A stretch of 64,000 nucleotides of DNA from DASXTC01 sp036505635 (GTDB taxonomy: Bacteria; Acidobacteriota; Polarisedimenticolia; JACPZX01; DASXTC01), in the NCBI GenBank assembly GCA_036505635.1, contig DASXTC010000059.1, forward strand, positions 1-64,000. Direction: 5' to 3'. Shown in pieces: positions 8,045 to 16,743 of this stretch. A program made the translations under genes and the position numbers. How positions within the stretch are numbered: position 1 is the first letter of the stretch; every line of letters starts with the position of its first letter. The notes beneath the pieces were generated by a model. That model saw only the letters and a list, made by a program, of their open reading frames with translations. It searched no databases and was not told the origin of the DNA.

Positions 8045-9166
8045 ATGACTACCGTACCCACCGGCGCGCCGCTGTCCCGGACGCCGCTTCACGATGTCCA
8101 GCGGGAGGGGAGGGCCGCGTTCGGAGAGGTGGACGGCTGGGAGATGCCCCGCGTCTACGAGAACATCAAGATGGAGTACCTCGCGGCCAAGGGGACTGTC
8201 GCGGTGATGGACCGATCCAACGCCGGACGGCTGCGTGTGGGCGGGGCGAAACGCTTCGACCTGCTCAACCGCCTCACGACCAACGACCTGAGATCGATCG
8301 GGCCGGGTCAGGGGGCCAGGACCGCGCTGTTGACCGACAAGGGACGCATCATCGACGACCTGCGCCTCTACGCGCGCGAGGGGGACTACTTCCTGGTGAC
8401 ATCGCCGGGAAACGCGCTCGCCGTGAAGACGCACATCGAGAAGCTGCGATTCCGCGACGACGTGACGCTGGAGGACGTCACCGGGTCGACCGCCCTGATC
8501 GCCCTCTTCGGCCCGCAGTCAGCCCATCTGCTCGAGGGGGTGGCGCACGCGCACCACCTCGGCGACATCCCGCTTCACCATCACGTCGAGCTCGCGATCG
8601 ATGGACGCACCTTCCTGGCGGCGCGAACCACCGGGCTCTCCGGCTCCGGGTTCGATCTGGTCGCGGCGGCAGATGCGGCGCCGCGTATCTGGAGGGCCCT
8701 GTTCGAACGCGGTCAGGCCTACGGCGTCTCCCCGCTGGGTGAGGAGGCGTGGGAGATGGTGCGGATCGAGTCGGGAGTGCCTCGCTTCGGCCGCGAACTG
8801 ACCGAGGAGCACAACCCGCTGGAGGCCCGCCTCGAAGAGGCGATCTCCTGGAAGAAAGGGTGCTACGTCGGGCAGGAGGTGGTGGCCCGTCTCGACTCGC
8901 GCCAGAAGGTGTCGAAGCTCCTGGTGGGGCTGTGGCTCGAGCCCGGGCCGGTGCCGGAGGCGGGCTCACCCATCGAGTCGCCCGATCGGCCGGGCCTGCA
9001 GACGGGCCGCCTCACGAGCGTCGCGCCTTCTCTCGATTTCCGCCGCGTCATCGGCCTCGGTTACGTGCGCAACGAGCACAGCGCCGAGGGCACGCGGCTC
9101 GTGGTCGCCGCGCCCGATGACCGCGTGAACGCCGAGGTGTCGGATCTCCCGTTCCACGCGCGATGA
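8045..9166 (+). CDS. ygfZ: YgfZ/GcvT-like folate-binding protein
   Basis: This 373-residue protein has the GcvT fold throughout and the YgfZ signature KGCYVGQEVVARL at about residues 277-289. That motif marks the tetrahydrofolate-dependent Fe-S assembly/repair factors rather than true glycine-cleavage T proteins. It starts 16 bases after mqnD and its stop overlaps the permease start (ATGA), so the three form one rightward transcription unit. A role in maintaining Fe-S enzymes would suit a genome rich in radical SAM proteins, but that link is inference. Confidence 0.85.
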   Translation: MTTVPTGAPLSRTPLHDVQREGRAAFGEVDGWEMPRVYENIKMEYLAAKGTVAVMDRSNAGRLRVGGAKRFDLLNRLTTNDLRSIGPGQGARTALLTDKGRIIDDLRLYAREGDYFLVTSPGNALAVKTHIEKLRFRDDVTLEDVTGSTALIALFGPQSAHLLEGVAHAHHLGDIPLHHHVELAIDGRTFLAARTTGLSGSGFDLVAAADAAPRIWRALFERGQAYGVSPLGEEAWEMVRIESGVPRFGRELTEEHNPLEARLEEAISWKKGCYVGQEVVARLDSRQKVSKLLVGLWLEPGPVPEAGSPIESPDRPGLQTGRLTSVAPSLDFRRVIGLGYVRNEHSAEGTRLVVAAPDDRVNAEVSDLPFHAR

Positions 9167-10491
9167 CCTCGTTCCTGGAATCAATCTTCCACTTCAGCGA
9201 GGCCGGCTCCTCGGTGAGGCGCGAGGCGCTGGCCGGTCTGACCACGTTCCTCGCGATGGCATACATCATCTTCGTCAACCCGGCGGTCCTGTCCCAGGCG
9301 GGTCTCGACTTCGGCGCCGTCTTCACCGCGACCTGCCTCTCCGCGGCGATCGCGACCTTCGTGATGGGGATCGCCGCCAACTATCCGATCGCCCTCGCGC
9401 CGGGGATGGGGCAGAACTTCTTCTTCCTGACCGTCGTGCTGGGGATGGGGCTTCCGTGGCGAACGGCTCTCGGGGCCGTTTTCCTCTCCGGCCTTCTCTT
9501 CGTCGTCCTGACCCTCACGCGAATCCGGGGCCGCATCATCGAGGCGATCCCCGAATCGCTCAAGGCGGGGATCGCCGTAGGGATCGGGTTGTTCATCGCC
9601 CTCATCGGCATGGTTAATGCGGGGATCGTCACGAGAGACCCATCGGCCCTGGTCCGCCTCGGCGACGTCACCTCCGCCCCACCGCTGCTGGCGTACCTGG
9701 GTCTGGCGGTGACGGCGGCGCTGGCGGCCCGCAGGGTCCGCGGCGCCCTGCTGTGGGGAATGGGCGTCTCCACGGCGGCGGCGCTGGCGGCGGGCCTCGT
9801 CCGCTTCGAGGGGCTCGCGGGGATCCCGCCTTCGCTGGCGCCCACGTTCCTCCAGATGGATCCGGCCGGCGCGCTGGCCTGGGGCGTGGCCCCGGTCGTG
9901 GTGGTGTTTCTCTACATGGCCCTGTTCGACGCCATCGGGACCCTGGTCGCGGTGGGGCAGCAGGCCGGACTCATGAAGGAGGGAAGGCTCGTGCGCGGAG
10001 AACGGGCCCTGCTGGCCGACGCGTCGGGAACGGTGGTCGGAGCGGCGCTGGGGACCTCCACCGTGACCGCCTACATCGAGAGCGCGACGGGAGTCGGGGC
10101 CGGTGGCAGGACGGGGCTCGCCAACATGGTCACATCCGCCCTGTTCGTTGTGGCGCTCTTCGCGTCTCCGCTCGTGCGGATGGTGGGTGGCGGCGTGGCG
10201 GTGGCGGGCTCGGCGCCGCTGCAGCCGATCACGGCGCCCGCGCTGATCCTCGTCGGGGCCCTGATGGCGCGAAACATCACGCGCATCGCGTGGGATGACG
10301 TGACGGAAGCGCTGCCCGCATTCCTCGTGGTCGCGGGGATCCCCTTCACCTTCAGCATCGCCGACGGTCTGGCGCTCGGGTTCATCTCCTATGCCGCTTT
10401 CAAGCTGCTCGCGGGGCGGGGCGGCGAGGTCCCCGGGCTCGTCTACGTCATGGGCGCGCTCTTCGTGTCCAGGTACGCGCTGCTCGGATGA
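9163..10491 (+). CDS. AzgA-type adenine/guanine/hypoxanthine permease (NCS2)
   Basis: An integral membrane purine transporter of 442 residues with about 13 hydrophobic segments. The N-terminal LTTFLAMAYIIFVNPAVL and GMGQNFFF are characteristic of the AzgA branch, as is GTSTVTAYIESATGVGAGGRTG in the second half of the inverted repeat. The ATG overlaps the ygfZ-like stop. Purine uptake next to a futalosine-pathway gene is suggestive, since that pathway releases a purine base, but the association may be incidental. Confidence 0.93.
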   Translation: MTSFLESIFHFSEAGSSVRREALAGLTTFLAMAYIIFVNPAVLSQAGLDFGAVFTATCLSAAIATFVMGIAANYPIALAPGMGQNFFFLTVVLGMGLPWRTALGAVFLSGLLFVVLTLTRIRGRIIEAIPESLKAGIAVGIGLFIALIGMVNAGIVTRDPSALVRLGDVTSAPPLLAYLGLAVTAALAARRVRGALLWGMGVSTAAALAAGLVRFEGLAGIPPSLAPTFLQMDPAGALAWGVAPVVVVFLYMALFDAIGTLVAVGQQAGLMKEGRLVRGERALLADASGTVVGAALGTSTVTAYIESATGVGAGGRTGLANMVTSALFVVALFASPLVRMVGGGVAVAGSAPLQPITAPALILVGALMARNITRIAWDDVTEALPAFLVVAGIPFTFSIADGLALGFISYAAFKLLAGRGGEVPGLVYVMGALFVSRYALLG

Positions 10492-10575
10492 AGGTTGGGG
10501 CCAGTCCCGACCGTCCGGGCGCCCCGGTTTCGATGTAGGATGTGCGCTGGCGGTTTCGTCACGGAGGGAGGAGAC

Positions 10576-11874
10576 GTGAACAGAGGGACGGTGGTTTGCG
10601 CCGCGGCGCTCGCGCTGGTGGCCCTGACAGGTGGTAACGCGTTCACACAGATAGACGATGATGACGCCGCGGGGCGGGCGGGCGCGCAGCCGCCTGGCGC
10701 GGCGGATCGACGCGTGCGCTCCCTGGATGACCGATTCGTCGAGATCGAGGAGCGAGCGCCGGGCTTCGGCGGCCTCTTTCGCGACGCCGCGGGCCGCCTC
10801 ACGGCCTACCTGCTCGACATGAGGGAGGCGGCCGCCGTAGAGGAGGCCGTGGCCGATCTGGTGGGCGCCGACGAGGTTACCAGGACGGGAGGCCTGCGCA
10901 TGCTGCCGGGCGACTACGCTTTCACACGGCTCGTCGCCTGGCGACGCCAGGCCGGGGCCGTGCACGCCATCCCGGGGGTCGCGCTCACCGACGTCGACGA
11001 GGCTGCCAACCGCCTTCGGATCGGAATCGAGCGGGAAGAGGCCCGCGTCCCCGTCGAGCTGGAGCTGGATCGGATTGGCATCCCCCGAGAGGCGGTGAAC
11101 GTCGAGGTGACGGGGCCGATCTTCGCCCTGGCGACGCTCCAGGACATGTTCCGCCCCGTCATCGGGGGCATCCAGATCACCTTCGACTGCGACATGCAAG
11201 GATGCTTCGTCTGCACGGACGGCTTTCTTGTCGTCCGCAACGGCACCAAAGGTCTGATCACGAACTCCCACTGCACCAGCACCCAGGGAGGCGTCCAGAA
11301 GACCTTCTATTCACAACCGCTCCCGGGCTCCTCGACGGTCCTCAACAAGATCGGAACGGAGACCGCCGACCCCGCGTATTTCACCGGCGGGCAGTGCCCG
11401 GTCTCGCGACGCTGCCGGTTCAGCGACAGCGCCTTCGTGAAGAGGAAGAAGAAGGTTGGCTGGAGCCGGGGCCTGATCGCCAGGCCGGACTCGATCGGCT
11501 CCCTGACCATGACCTCGGCTTCCCAGCGATTCCGGATTACGGGCGAGGTCGCGGGGCCGATGGTCGGGGAGACCGTAAACAAGGTCGGGCGAACCACAGG
11601 CTGGAGCCAGGGAGACATCTCCGCCACCTGCGCCGACGTCAATGTGAGCTCCAGCGACATCACCCTGCTCTGCCAGGACGCGGTGGACGCCGCGGTCGGC
11701 GGCGGCGACAGCGGCTCGCCTGTCTTCGCGATAACCAGCGGCAACGACGTCTCTCTGGACGGCATCCTCTGGGGGGGGAACGGCAACGGGACACTCTTCA
11801 TCTTCAGCCCGCTCGCCGGGATACAGCAGGAGCTGGGAACGCTGCGGACCTGCGATCTCGCGTTCGGATGCTGA
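10576..11874 (+). CDS. Secreted trypsin-like serine protease with N-terminal pro-region
   Basis: A GTG with GGAGGGAGGAG upstream begins a 432-residue pre-protein; an upstream ATG in the same frame would put extra residues before the signal peptide. The signal peptide (VCAAALALVALTGG) is followed by an acidic pro-region of about 170 residues. The chymotrypsin-fold domain carries His232 in LITNSHCT, Asp284 in RFSDSAFV and Ser379 in GGGDSGSPVF, so all three triad residues are present. Several cysteine pairs suggest disulfides and extracellular location. The arrangement recalls the streptogrisin/alpha-lytic class. Confidence 0.9.
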   Translation: MNRGTVVCAAALALVALTGGNAFTQIDDDDAAGRAGAQPPGAADRRVRSLDDRFVEIEERAPGFGGLFRDAAGRLTAYLLDMREAAAVEEAVADLVGADEVTRTGGLRMLPGDYAFTRLVAWRRQAGAVHAIPGVALTDVDEAANRLRIGIEREEARVPVELELDRIGIPREAVNVEVTGPIFALATLQDMFRPVIGGIQITFDCDMQGCFVCTDGFLVVRNGTKGLITNSHCTSTQGGVQKTFYSQPLPGSSTVLNKIGTETADPAYFTGGQCPVSRRCRFSDSAFVKRKKKVGWSRGLIARPDSIGSLTMTSASQRFRITGEVAGPMVGETVNKVGRTTGWSQGDISATCADVNVSSSDITLLCQDAVDAAVGGGDSGSPVFAITSGNDVSLDGILWGGNGNGTLFIFSPLAGIQQELGTLRTCDLAFGC

Positions 11875-11914
11875 CCGCCGTGTCCCGGGCCCGAGACTCT
11901 CGGCCAGACCGGTC

Positions 11915-12265
11915 TCAGGGATGCCCGGCTTTGATCACCGTGTGGATGCCGCCGCGGATGAGGAAATCCCCCACCACCGTCATGCGTCTGGGAGAGATGG
12001 CGGCCACGAGGTCGTCGAGGATCCGGTTGGTGACGTCCTCGTGGTAGTGTCCTTCTTCGCGAAAAGACCAGAGGTACATCTTCAGCGACTTGAGCTCCAC
12101 GCACAGGTCGGAGGGTGTGTAGGCGATCCGGATCGTGGCGAAGTCGGGCTGGCCCGTGCGTGGGCACAGGCACGTGAACTCCGGGCACTCGAAGGAGATC
12201 TCGTACTCGCGACCCGGTCTGGGATTGGGAAAGGTCTCGAGCCGGCGGTCCGGGAGCCCCGGCAT
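11915..12265 (-). CDS. queF: 7-cyano-7-deazaguanine (preQ0) reductase
   Basis: NADPH-dependent reduction of preQ0 to preQ1 in queuosine synthesis. The protein is 116 residues, the short single-module form. The catalytic Cys34 lies in TCLCPRTGQPDF; the QueF substrate motif is ELKSLKMYLWSFR, and RGGIHT near the C-terminus is conserved. It is convergent with the serine protease gene and starts two bases before the end of the next leftward gene. No other queuosine genes are in the window. Confidence 0.96.
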   Translation of the reverse strand: MPGLPDRRLETFPNPRPGREYEISFECPEFTCLCPRTGQPDFATIRIAYTPSDLCVELKSLKMYLWSFREEGHYHEDVTNRILDDLVAAISPRRMTVVGDFLIRGGIHTVIKAGHP

Positions 12266-12266
12266 G

Positions 12267-13055
12267 TCAGAGGTGGCTTCGCAGAAACGCGATCATGGCG
12301 GCCCAGGCCTGGCCGGCCGCCGCGTCCTGTTGCCCCTCGACCGGGGCCTTCATGAGGTCCCGCCCCTCGCCGGGGTAGGCGGTCACGGTCGCGGTGCGGC
12401 CGCTCAGGCTCAACGCCGAGCGGAAGGCTTCGATCTCTTGTTGGGTGACCGCCTCGTCCTTTTCGCCGTAGACGGCCAGGATCGGCACTCCGATGCGGCG
12501 CAGATCCTCCACGTTGGTGGTCGGCCGGGCGCACGCCGTCACGACTGCCGATAGATCGGTCGAGGCGCCCCCGCCTTCCAGCGCGACGTGCCCCCCGATG
12601 CCCAATCCCACGAGGCCGACGCGGTGATCTCCCACCTCGGGCAGGAACTTCAGATGAGCCGCCAGGGCCGAGATGATGGCGAACGCCTCGTGCGTGTCGA
12701 GCAGGATCGCCAGCTCTCGCCCCTTGTCGGCGTCCTGAGCCATCCTCCCCCGATAGAGGTCGGGGGCCAGGACGAGAAACCCTTCGGCGGCGAGGCGATC
12801 GGCCACCGCGGTGAACTCCTTGTCGACGCCCATCGAGTCATGGGCCAGTATCACCGCGGGCCATGTCCCCTCGCCGCGGGGTCTCGCCTCGTAATACAGG
12901 ATCGTCCTGCCGTCGATCTCGAGTTGCCGCCGGGCCAGGCTCAGCTTCGTCCGCCGTGGCGGTTCGCCCGCCAGCGCGGGGAGGACGGCGCACGCCGCAA
13001 GCACGAGCAACACCGCGGCCCGACGGCCCGCGGCCGGCCGCCTCACTCGTTCCAT
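12267..13055 (-). CDS. Dienelactone-hydrolase-like exported protein with catalytic residues lost
   Basis: A 262-residue alpha/beta-hydrolase fold protein with a hydrophobic N-terminal export signal (VLLVLAACAVLPALAG). The dienelactone hydrolase strand order is recognisable: AVILAHDSMGVDKE, LVLAPDLYRGR, VGLVGLGIGG, ILAVYGEKDE and TAYPGEGRD. The nucleophile elbow normally reads GxCxGG; here the cysteine position is Gly152 (GLGIGG). The histidine that follows YPGxG is Arg232. Asp200 remains. It is therefore probably non-hydrolytic, or uses another mechanism. It overlaps the upstream sulfite-oxidase-like gene by 13 bases. Confidence 0.85.
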   Translation of the reverse strand: MERVRRPAAGRRAAVLLVLAACAVLPALAGEPPRRTKLSLARRQLEIDGRTILYYEARPRGEGTWPAVILAHDSMGVDKEFTAVADRLAAEGFLVLAPDLYRGRMAQDADKGRELAILLDTHEAFAIISALAAHLKFLPEVGDHRVGLVGLGIGGHVALEGGGASTDLSAVVTACARPTTNVEDLRRIGVPILAVYGEKDEAVTQQEIEAFRSALSLSGRTATVTAYPGEGRDLMKAPVEGQQDAAAGQAWAAMIAFLRSHL

Positions 13056-13666
13056 CCGTGGCGCTCCTCCTTCCAGGGGTCGCCGTACATGTGATAGCCG
13101 GCCCTCTCCCAGAAGCCGGGCCGGTCCCTGTCCATGAACTCGAACCCGTTGACCCACTTGGCGCTCTTCCAGAGATAGAGCCTGGGGATGAGCAGGCGGC
13201 AGGGCCCGCCGTGGTCCGGTTCGAGGGGCTTTCCCTCGTACCTGTATGCGAGCAGGACGTCGTCTCCCATCAGGTCCGCCAGCGGCACGTTGGTGGTGTA
13301 GTCCCCGTAGCCGTGCACCATGACGTGCGTCGCCTCCGGCTTGATCCGGACCTTCGCGAGCAGGTCGCGCACGAGGGCCCCTTCGAACCGCGCCTTGAGC
13401 TTGCTCCAGCGGGTGACGCAGTGCATGTCGCACACGATCTCGACGGGTGGGATCGCGATGAGCTCCTCCCACGTGAGGACTCGACGCTCTTCGGCCTCCT
13501 CGACCAGGCCCGAGAAGCGGAACCGCCAGTCCTTCGTGTCGATGCGCGGGGTCTCACCGTGCGTCAGGACAGGCCATTTCCTGGTGACGACCTGACCGGG
13601 TGGGAGCTGGTCGACGGTCTGAGCCTCCCCGGCGGGCTCCTTCGCGCTGCGTCCGAACAGGTCCAC
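13043..13666 (-). CDS. Sulfite oxidase/MsrP-family molybdopterin oxidoreductase
   Basis: A molybdenum-cofactor protein of the sulfite oxidase fold. CDMHCVTRWS supplies the cysteine thought to ligate molybdenum, and DHGGPCRLLIPRLYLWKSAKWV is the family's conserved core. The GTG at 13666 has a GGAGGGGA ribosome binding site; a TTG 48 bases upstream is a weaker alternative. No Tat signal is evident, unlike periplasmic MsrP, so it may be cytoplasmic. The length of 207 residues matches the short stand-alone members. It precedes the dienelactone-hydrolase-like gene with a 13-base overlap. Confidence 0.85.
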   Translation of the reverse strand: MDLFGRSAKEPAGEAQTVDQLPPGQVVTRKWPVLTHGETPRIDTKDWRFRFSGLVEEAEERRVLTWEELIAIPPVEIVCDMHCVTRWSKLKARFEGALVRDLLAKVRIKPEATHVMVHGYGDYTTNVPLADLMGDDVLLAYRYEGKPLEPDHGGPCRLLIPRLYLWKSAKWVNGFEFMDRDRPGFWERAGYHMYGDPWKEERHGWNE

Positions 13667-13724
13667 TCTCCCCTCCAGGGCCCGGATCGTATCAGCGCGC
13701 CGGGGCGGTTGCAATGAAAAGGGA

Positions 13725-13730
13725 TAGAAT
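13725..13730 (+). promoter_or_regulatory. Candidate -10 element (TAGAAT) for the GIY-YIG gene
   Basis: TAGAAT ends eight bases before the ATG at 13738. Transcription starting about seven bases beyond it would give a nearly leaderless message. No clear -35 match is visible at the usual distance. Confidence 0.3.
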
Positions 13731-13737
13731 CGCGGCC

Positions 13738-15003
13738 ATGGGCGCGGCGGGCATGGATCCGGTCGAGAAGATCCTCGCTTTTCTGCGGACGCGGGAAGGG
13801 CCCGCCTCCAGCCACTCTCTGGCCGAGCGCTTCCTGAGGGCCGCGGTCGGCTCGGAGGAGCTGGCTACGCGGATCCTCCGCCCGCTGCTCGAGCCGTCGG
13901 GCGCCCGCCATATCGAGGGAACCGGCTGGGTCGCGCCTCGCGAGGCGCCCTCCGGGTCGGGCGAGAGGACGATCGTGGCGGCCGTCATTGAGAGGCCCGC
14001 GGGCCGGGTGTCTCTCTCACCCCCGAACGCCTCCCTTTCCGGAGCCACCGTGGCGCTGCTCGATCCCCGCTCCGACTCGCGTCTTCTGCTCGCCTCGCTC
14101 GGGGCGCTGGGCCTGCCGCGGCCCGCCTCCATCATCTCGTTTCGGTCGGCGCTCGGAGGCGTGGCGCGCATTCCCCGCGGCGCCGGTCTGGAGGAGATCT
14201 GCGCGATCCTGGGGATCGCGTGGCTCGACACGGAGGACGCCGCCGGAGCGGCGCGCGCGATGGCCACGTGCATCGAGCAAGCGGCGCGGCTGCGTGGGGG
14301 CCCCCTCGCCAGAGAAGGCGCCGTGGCGGAGCTCCCGATCCCCACGGGAATCGGACGCGAACAGCTCGAGGCGCTCCCCCGTGGGCCCGGGGTCTACCGC
14401 TTCTTCGACGCGGCCGGAGGACTCCTCTACGTCGGCAAGGCGGCGAACCTCAGGCGGCGCGTCACTTCCTACTTCACGCCCGGCGCGGCGGGCCGGCAGC
14501 GCCGCTTCCAAGGCCGCATTCACAGCATGGAGCATGCTCTCACAGGCTCCGATCTTGAGGCCCTGCTCGCCGAGGCGCGGCTGATCGCGCGGCGCGTGCC
14601 CGAGGGCAACGTGCAGGTCGAGGTGCACGAGAGGGGAGCCAGGTATGGGCCGGCGCGAGCCTTCGCCCTCCTCCTGCCGCGCCCCGACGCGCGAAGCGCT
14701 ACGGCGCTATTCGTGCGTGACGGAAGGTACCTTGGCCACGTCCGGATCGGGCCCAGGGGCGGAGGGCTCGCCTCCGCGCGCGGTCTCATCGGCCGGGCCA
14801 TCCGTGGTCGCCGGAGCCGGGGTGGGGCGGGAGCTCCACTCGACCGCGACTCCGAGATCCTCAACTCATGGCTCGCCCGGCGCGCCGGATCGGTGAGCCG
14901 CGTCGAGCTTGACTCCTTCCGCCGGGAGAAGGATGCCGCGCACGCCCTCGAGGAGGCCCTCAGGACGCTACTGGCCGAGCCGGGAGCGTCGCATTTCCGA
15001 TAG
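13738..15003 (+). CDS. GIY-YIG nuclease-domain protein with degenerate exonuclease-like N-terminal half
   Basis: The GIY-YIG domain spans about residues 213-290: LPRGPGVYRFFD, then LLYVGKAANLRRRV, like the UvrC/Cho N-terminal nuclease. Residues 8-60 look like a winged helix. Residues 78-185 occupy the place of a DnaQ-like exonuclease in related two-domain proteins; the spacing is similar but the acidic catalytic residues are not recognisable. A C-terminal extension of about 130 residues follows. The start may instead be the ATG at 13714; I prefer 13738 because a -10-like box lies just upstream. It could act in DNA repair or be a relic. Confidence 0.8.
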   Translation: MGAAGMDPVEKILAFLRTREGPASSHSLAERFLRAAVGSEELATRILRPLLEPSGARHIEGTGWVAPREAPSGSGERTIVAAVIERPAGRVSLSPPNASLSGATVALLDPRSDSRLLLASLGALGLPRPASIISFRSALGGVARIPRGAGLEEICAILGIAWLDTEDAAGAARAMATCIEQAARLRGGPLAREGAVAELPIPTGIGREQLEALPRGPGVYRFFDAAGGLLYVGKAANLRRRVTSYFTPGAAGRQRRFQGRIHSMEHALTGSDLEALLAEARLIARRVPEGNVQVEVHERGARYGPARAFALLLPRPDARSATALFVRDGRYLGHVRIGPRGGGLASARGLIGRAIRGRRSRGGAGAPLDRDSEILNSWLARRAGSVSRVELDSFRREKDAAHALEEALRTLLAEPGASHFR

Positions 15004-15010
15004 GGGGACC

Positions 15011-16030
15011 CTACCGGATGAATCTGAGGCCCATCGCCTCCTTCATCATGTCGAGGGTGAGATCGGCCTCGCGCCGCGCGCGCCCGGCGCCGGCCAACAG
15101 GACCTCCTCCACGACGCGGGGCGTCGTCTCGAGCTCGGCGCGGCGCCGGCGGATCGGATCGAGGAAAGTGTTGATGGCGGCCGCCAGCTTCTTCTTGACC
15201 TCCACGTCCCCCACTTTCCCGGCGAGGTACCGCTCCTTGAGATCGCCGACCTCGTCCGCGTCCGGGTTGAAGGCGTCGTGATAGATGAAGACGGGATTCC
15301 CCTCGACGCGGCCGGGAATGTCGGCGCGGACGCGGTTCGGATCGGTGTACATGGCCCGCACCTTGGCCTCCACGGTCCTGGCGTCGTCGGTAAGGTAGAT
15401 GCAGTTGCCCAGGCTTTTGCTCATCTTGGCCTGGCCATCGGTCCCCACGAGACTCGGCACGTCGCCGATCAGGGTCTCGGGCTCGGGGAGCGTCTCGCCG
15501 TAGAGGGCGTTGAACCGCCGCGCGATCTCGCGCGTCACTTCGAGGTGTGACGCCTGGTCCTTGCCCACCGGGACCAGGTTGGCCCGCACGCAGAGGATGT
15601 CGGCCGCCTGAAGGACCGGATACGACAGCAGCCCCATCGAAGGCTGTTCGACGTGCAGGTCCTGCATCACTTCCTTGAGGGTGGGGACCCGTTGCAGGCG
15701 AGGAACCGTCACCAGCATCGAGAAGATCATCTGCATCTCGGAGATGGCGGGCACCATCGACTGCAGGAAGTAGGTCGAGCGGTCCGGATCGATCCCGACG
15801 CTGAGGTTGTCCAGCACGATGTCGCGGATATTCTGCCCCGTCTCGCGCAGGTCTTCGGGCTCCACCCGCGTGGTGAGCATGTGCAGATCGGCGACCAGGA
15901 AGTAGCACTCGTACTGGTCCTGGAGCTTGACCCTGTTGGCCAGGGTCCCGACGTAATGTCCCAGGTGGAGCCTGCCCGTGGGCCGGTCCCCCGTGAGGAT
16001 GCGCTTTCTCGCGCCTGCGCTGGTCGTCAT
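15011..16030 (-). CDS. trpS: Tryptophanyl-tRNA synthetase
   Basis: Charges tRNA-Trp with tryptophan. This class I synthetase of 339 residues carries the HIGH-equivalent GRLHLGHYVG near the N-terminus and KMSKSLGN in the second half. DILCVRANLVPVGKDQ matches the bacterial tryptophan enzymes. The start MTTSAGARKR is chosen because it places the HIGH motif at the usual distance from the N-terminus. It is convergent with the GIY-YIG gene and divergent from the TPR gene. Confidence 0.97.
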   Translation of the reverse strand: MTTSAGARKRILTGDRPTGRLHLGHYVGTLANRVKLQDQYECYFLVADLHMLTTRVEPEDLRETGQNIRDIVLDNLSVGIDPDRSTYFLQSMVPAISEMQMIFSMLVTVPRLQRVPTLKEVMQDLHVEQPSMGLLSYPVLQAADILCVRANLVPVGKDQASHLEVTREIARRFNALYGETLPEPETLIGDVPSLVGTDGQAKMSKSLGNCIYLTDDARTVEAKVRAMYTDPNRVRADIPGRVEGNPVFIYHDAFNPDADEVGDLKERYLAGKVGDVEVKKKLAAAINTFLDPIRRRRAELETTPRVVEEVLLAGAGRARREADLTLDMMKEAMGLRFIR

Positions 16031-16146
16031 GGCCGTGAAGTATGCGTGAAGGGTCGGGGCCTGTCCACCTGAACAAAGGGAAGTCTCCCGCCAGGGCCGA
16101 TGACAGGCAGAGACAGAACTTGCGTAAGAGACGATACGACAATCGC

Positions 16147-16172
16147 CATGCACGAGAGAAATTTCGTGCATG
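16147..16172. repeat. 26-base palindrome between divergent trpS and the TPR gene
   Basis: A perfect 9-base inverted repeat, CATGCACGA and TCGTGCATG, is separated by eight bases (GAGAAATT). It sits in the roughly 200-base divergent region and covers the most upstream possible ATG of the TPR gene. The symmetry suits a dimeric repressor site or an RNA hairpin. Confidence 0.55.
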
Positions 16173-16229
16173 CCCCGGCGGTTTGACGTATATACCAAGC
16201 AGGCCCTGCGTCTATGGAGAGCGTCGAAG

Positions 16230-16721
16230 ATGCCCAATTCGTCCGACGAGAATGGAATTGAAGCAGGGTTGACGATGCTGTCGCATGGCAGGTACGAGGA
16301 GGCGGCGGCCTTCTTCGAATCGGCTATGCGTCTGGGGGGGGACCGGCAGACCGTCAACCGCCGCATGCGCTGCCTTTCCTATTACGGCCTGAGCGTGGCT
16401 CTTGCGAACCGCCCGACACCGGAGGCGATCAAGGCCTGCGAGGTGGCGGCCCGGCGCAACTTCTACAGCGCCGAGCTGCAGCTCAACCTGGGGAAGGTCT
16501 ACATGCTTGCCGGAAAGACCACGCGCGCGCTTGCCGCATTCGAGCGCGGACTCCAGATCGCCCCGCGGAACCGGGCGCTCAAAAACGAGATCGCCGGATC
16601 GGACCGGCGCCGCCGGCCTCCCATCCCCTGGATTCGCCGGAACCATCCGGTCAACCGGGTGCTCGGAAGGGTGCGGGCATCGCTCAAAGCGAGCCGTGCC
16701 ATCAAAGGGAGCCGGGCCTAG
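16230..16721 (+). CDS. Tetratricopeptide-repeat protein
   Basis: About 163 residues from the ATG at 16230, or 183 if the ATG at 16170 inside the palindrome is used. Two to three TPR helices are visible (ALSH-type GRYEEAAAFFESAMRLG, then LQLNLGKVYMLAGKTTRALA with AFERGLQIAPRN). The basic C-terminal tail contains PPIPWIRRNHPVNRVLGRVR, a motif I associate with acidobacterial TPR proteins. No signal peptide or membrane segment is present. The function is unknown, presumably protein-protein contact. Confidence 0.75.
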   Translation: MPNSSDENGIEAGLTMLSHGRYEEAAAFFESAMRLGGDRQTVNRRMRCLSYYGLSVALANRPTPEAIKACEVAARRNFYSAELQLNLGKVYMLAGKTTRALAAFERGLQIAPRNRALKNEIAGSDRRRRPPIPWIRRNHPVNRVLGRVRASLKASRAIKGSRA

Positions 16722-16743
16722 AAGCTGGCGTCTTGCCGGACGC

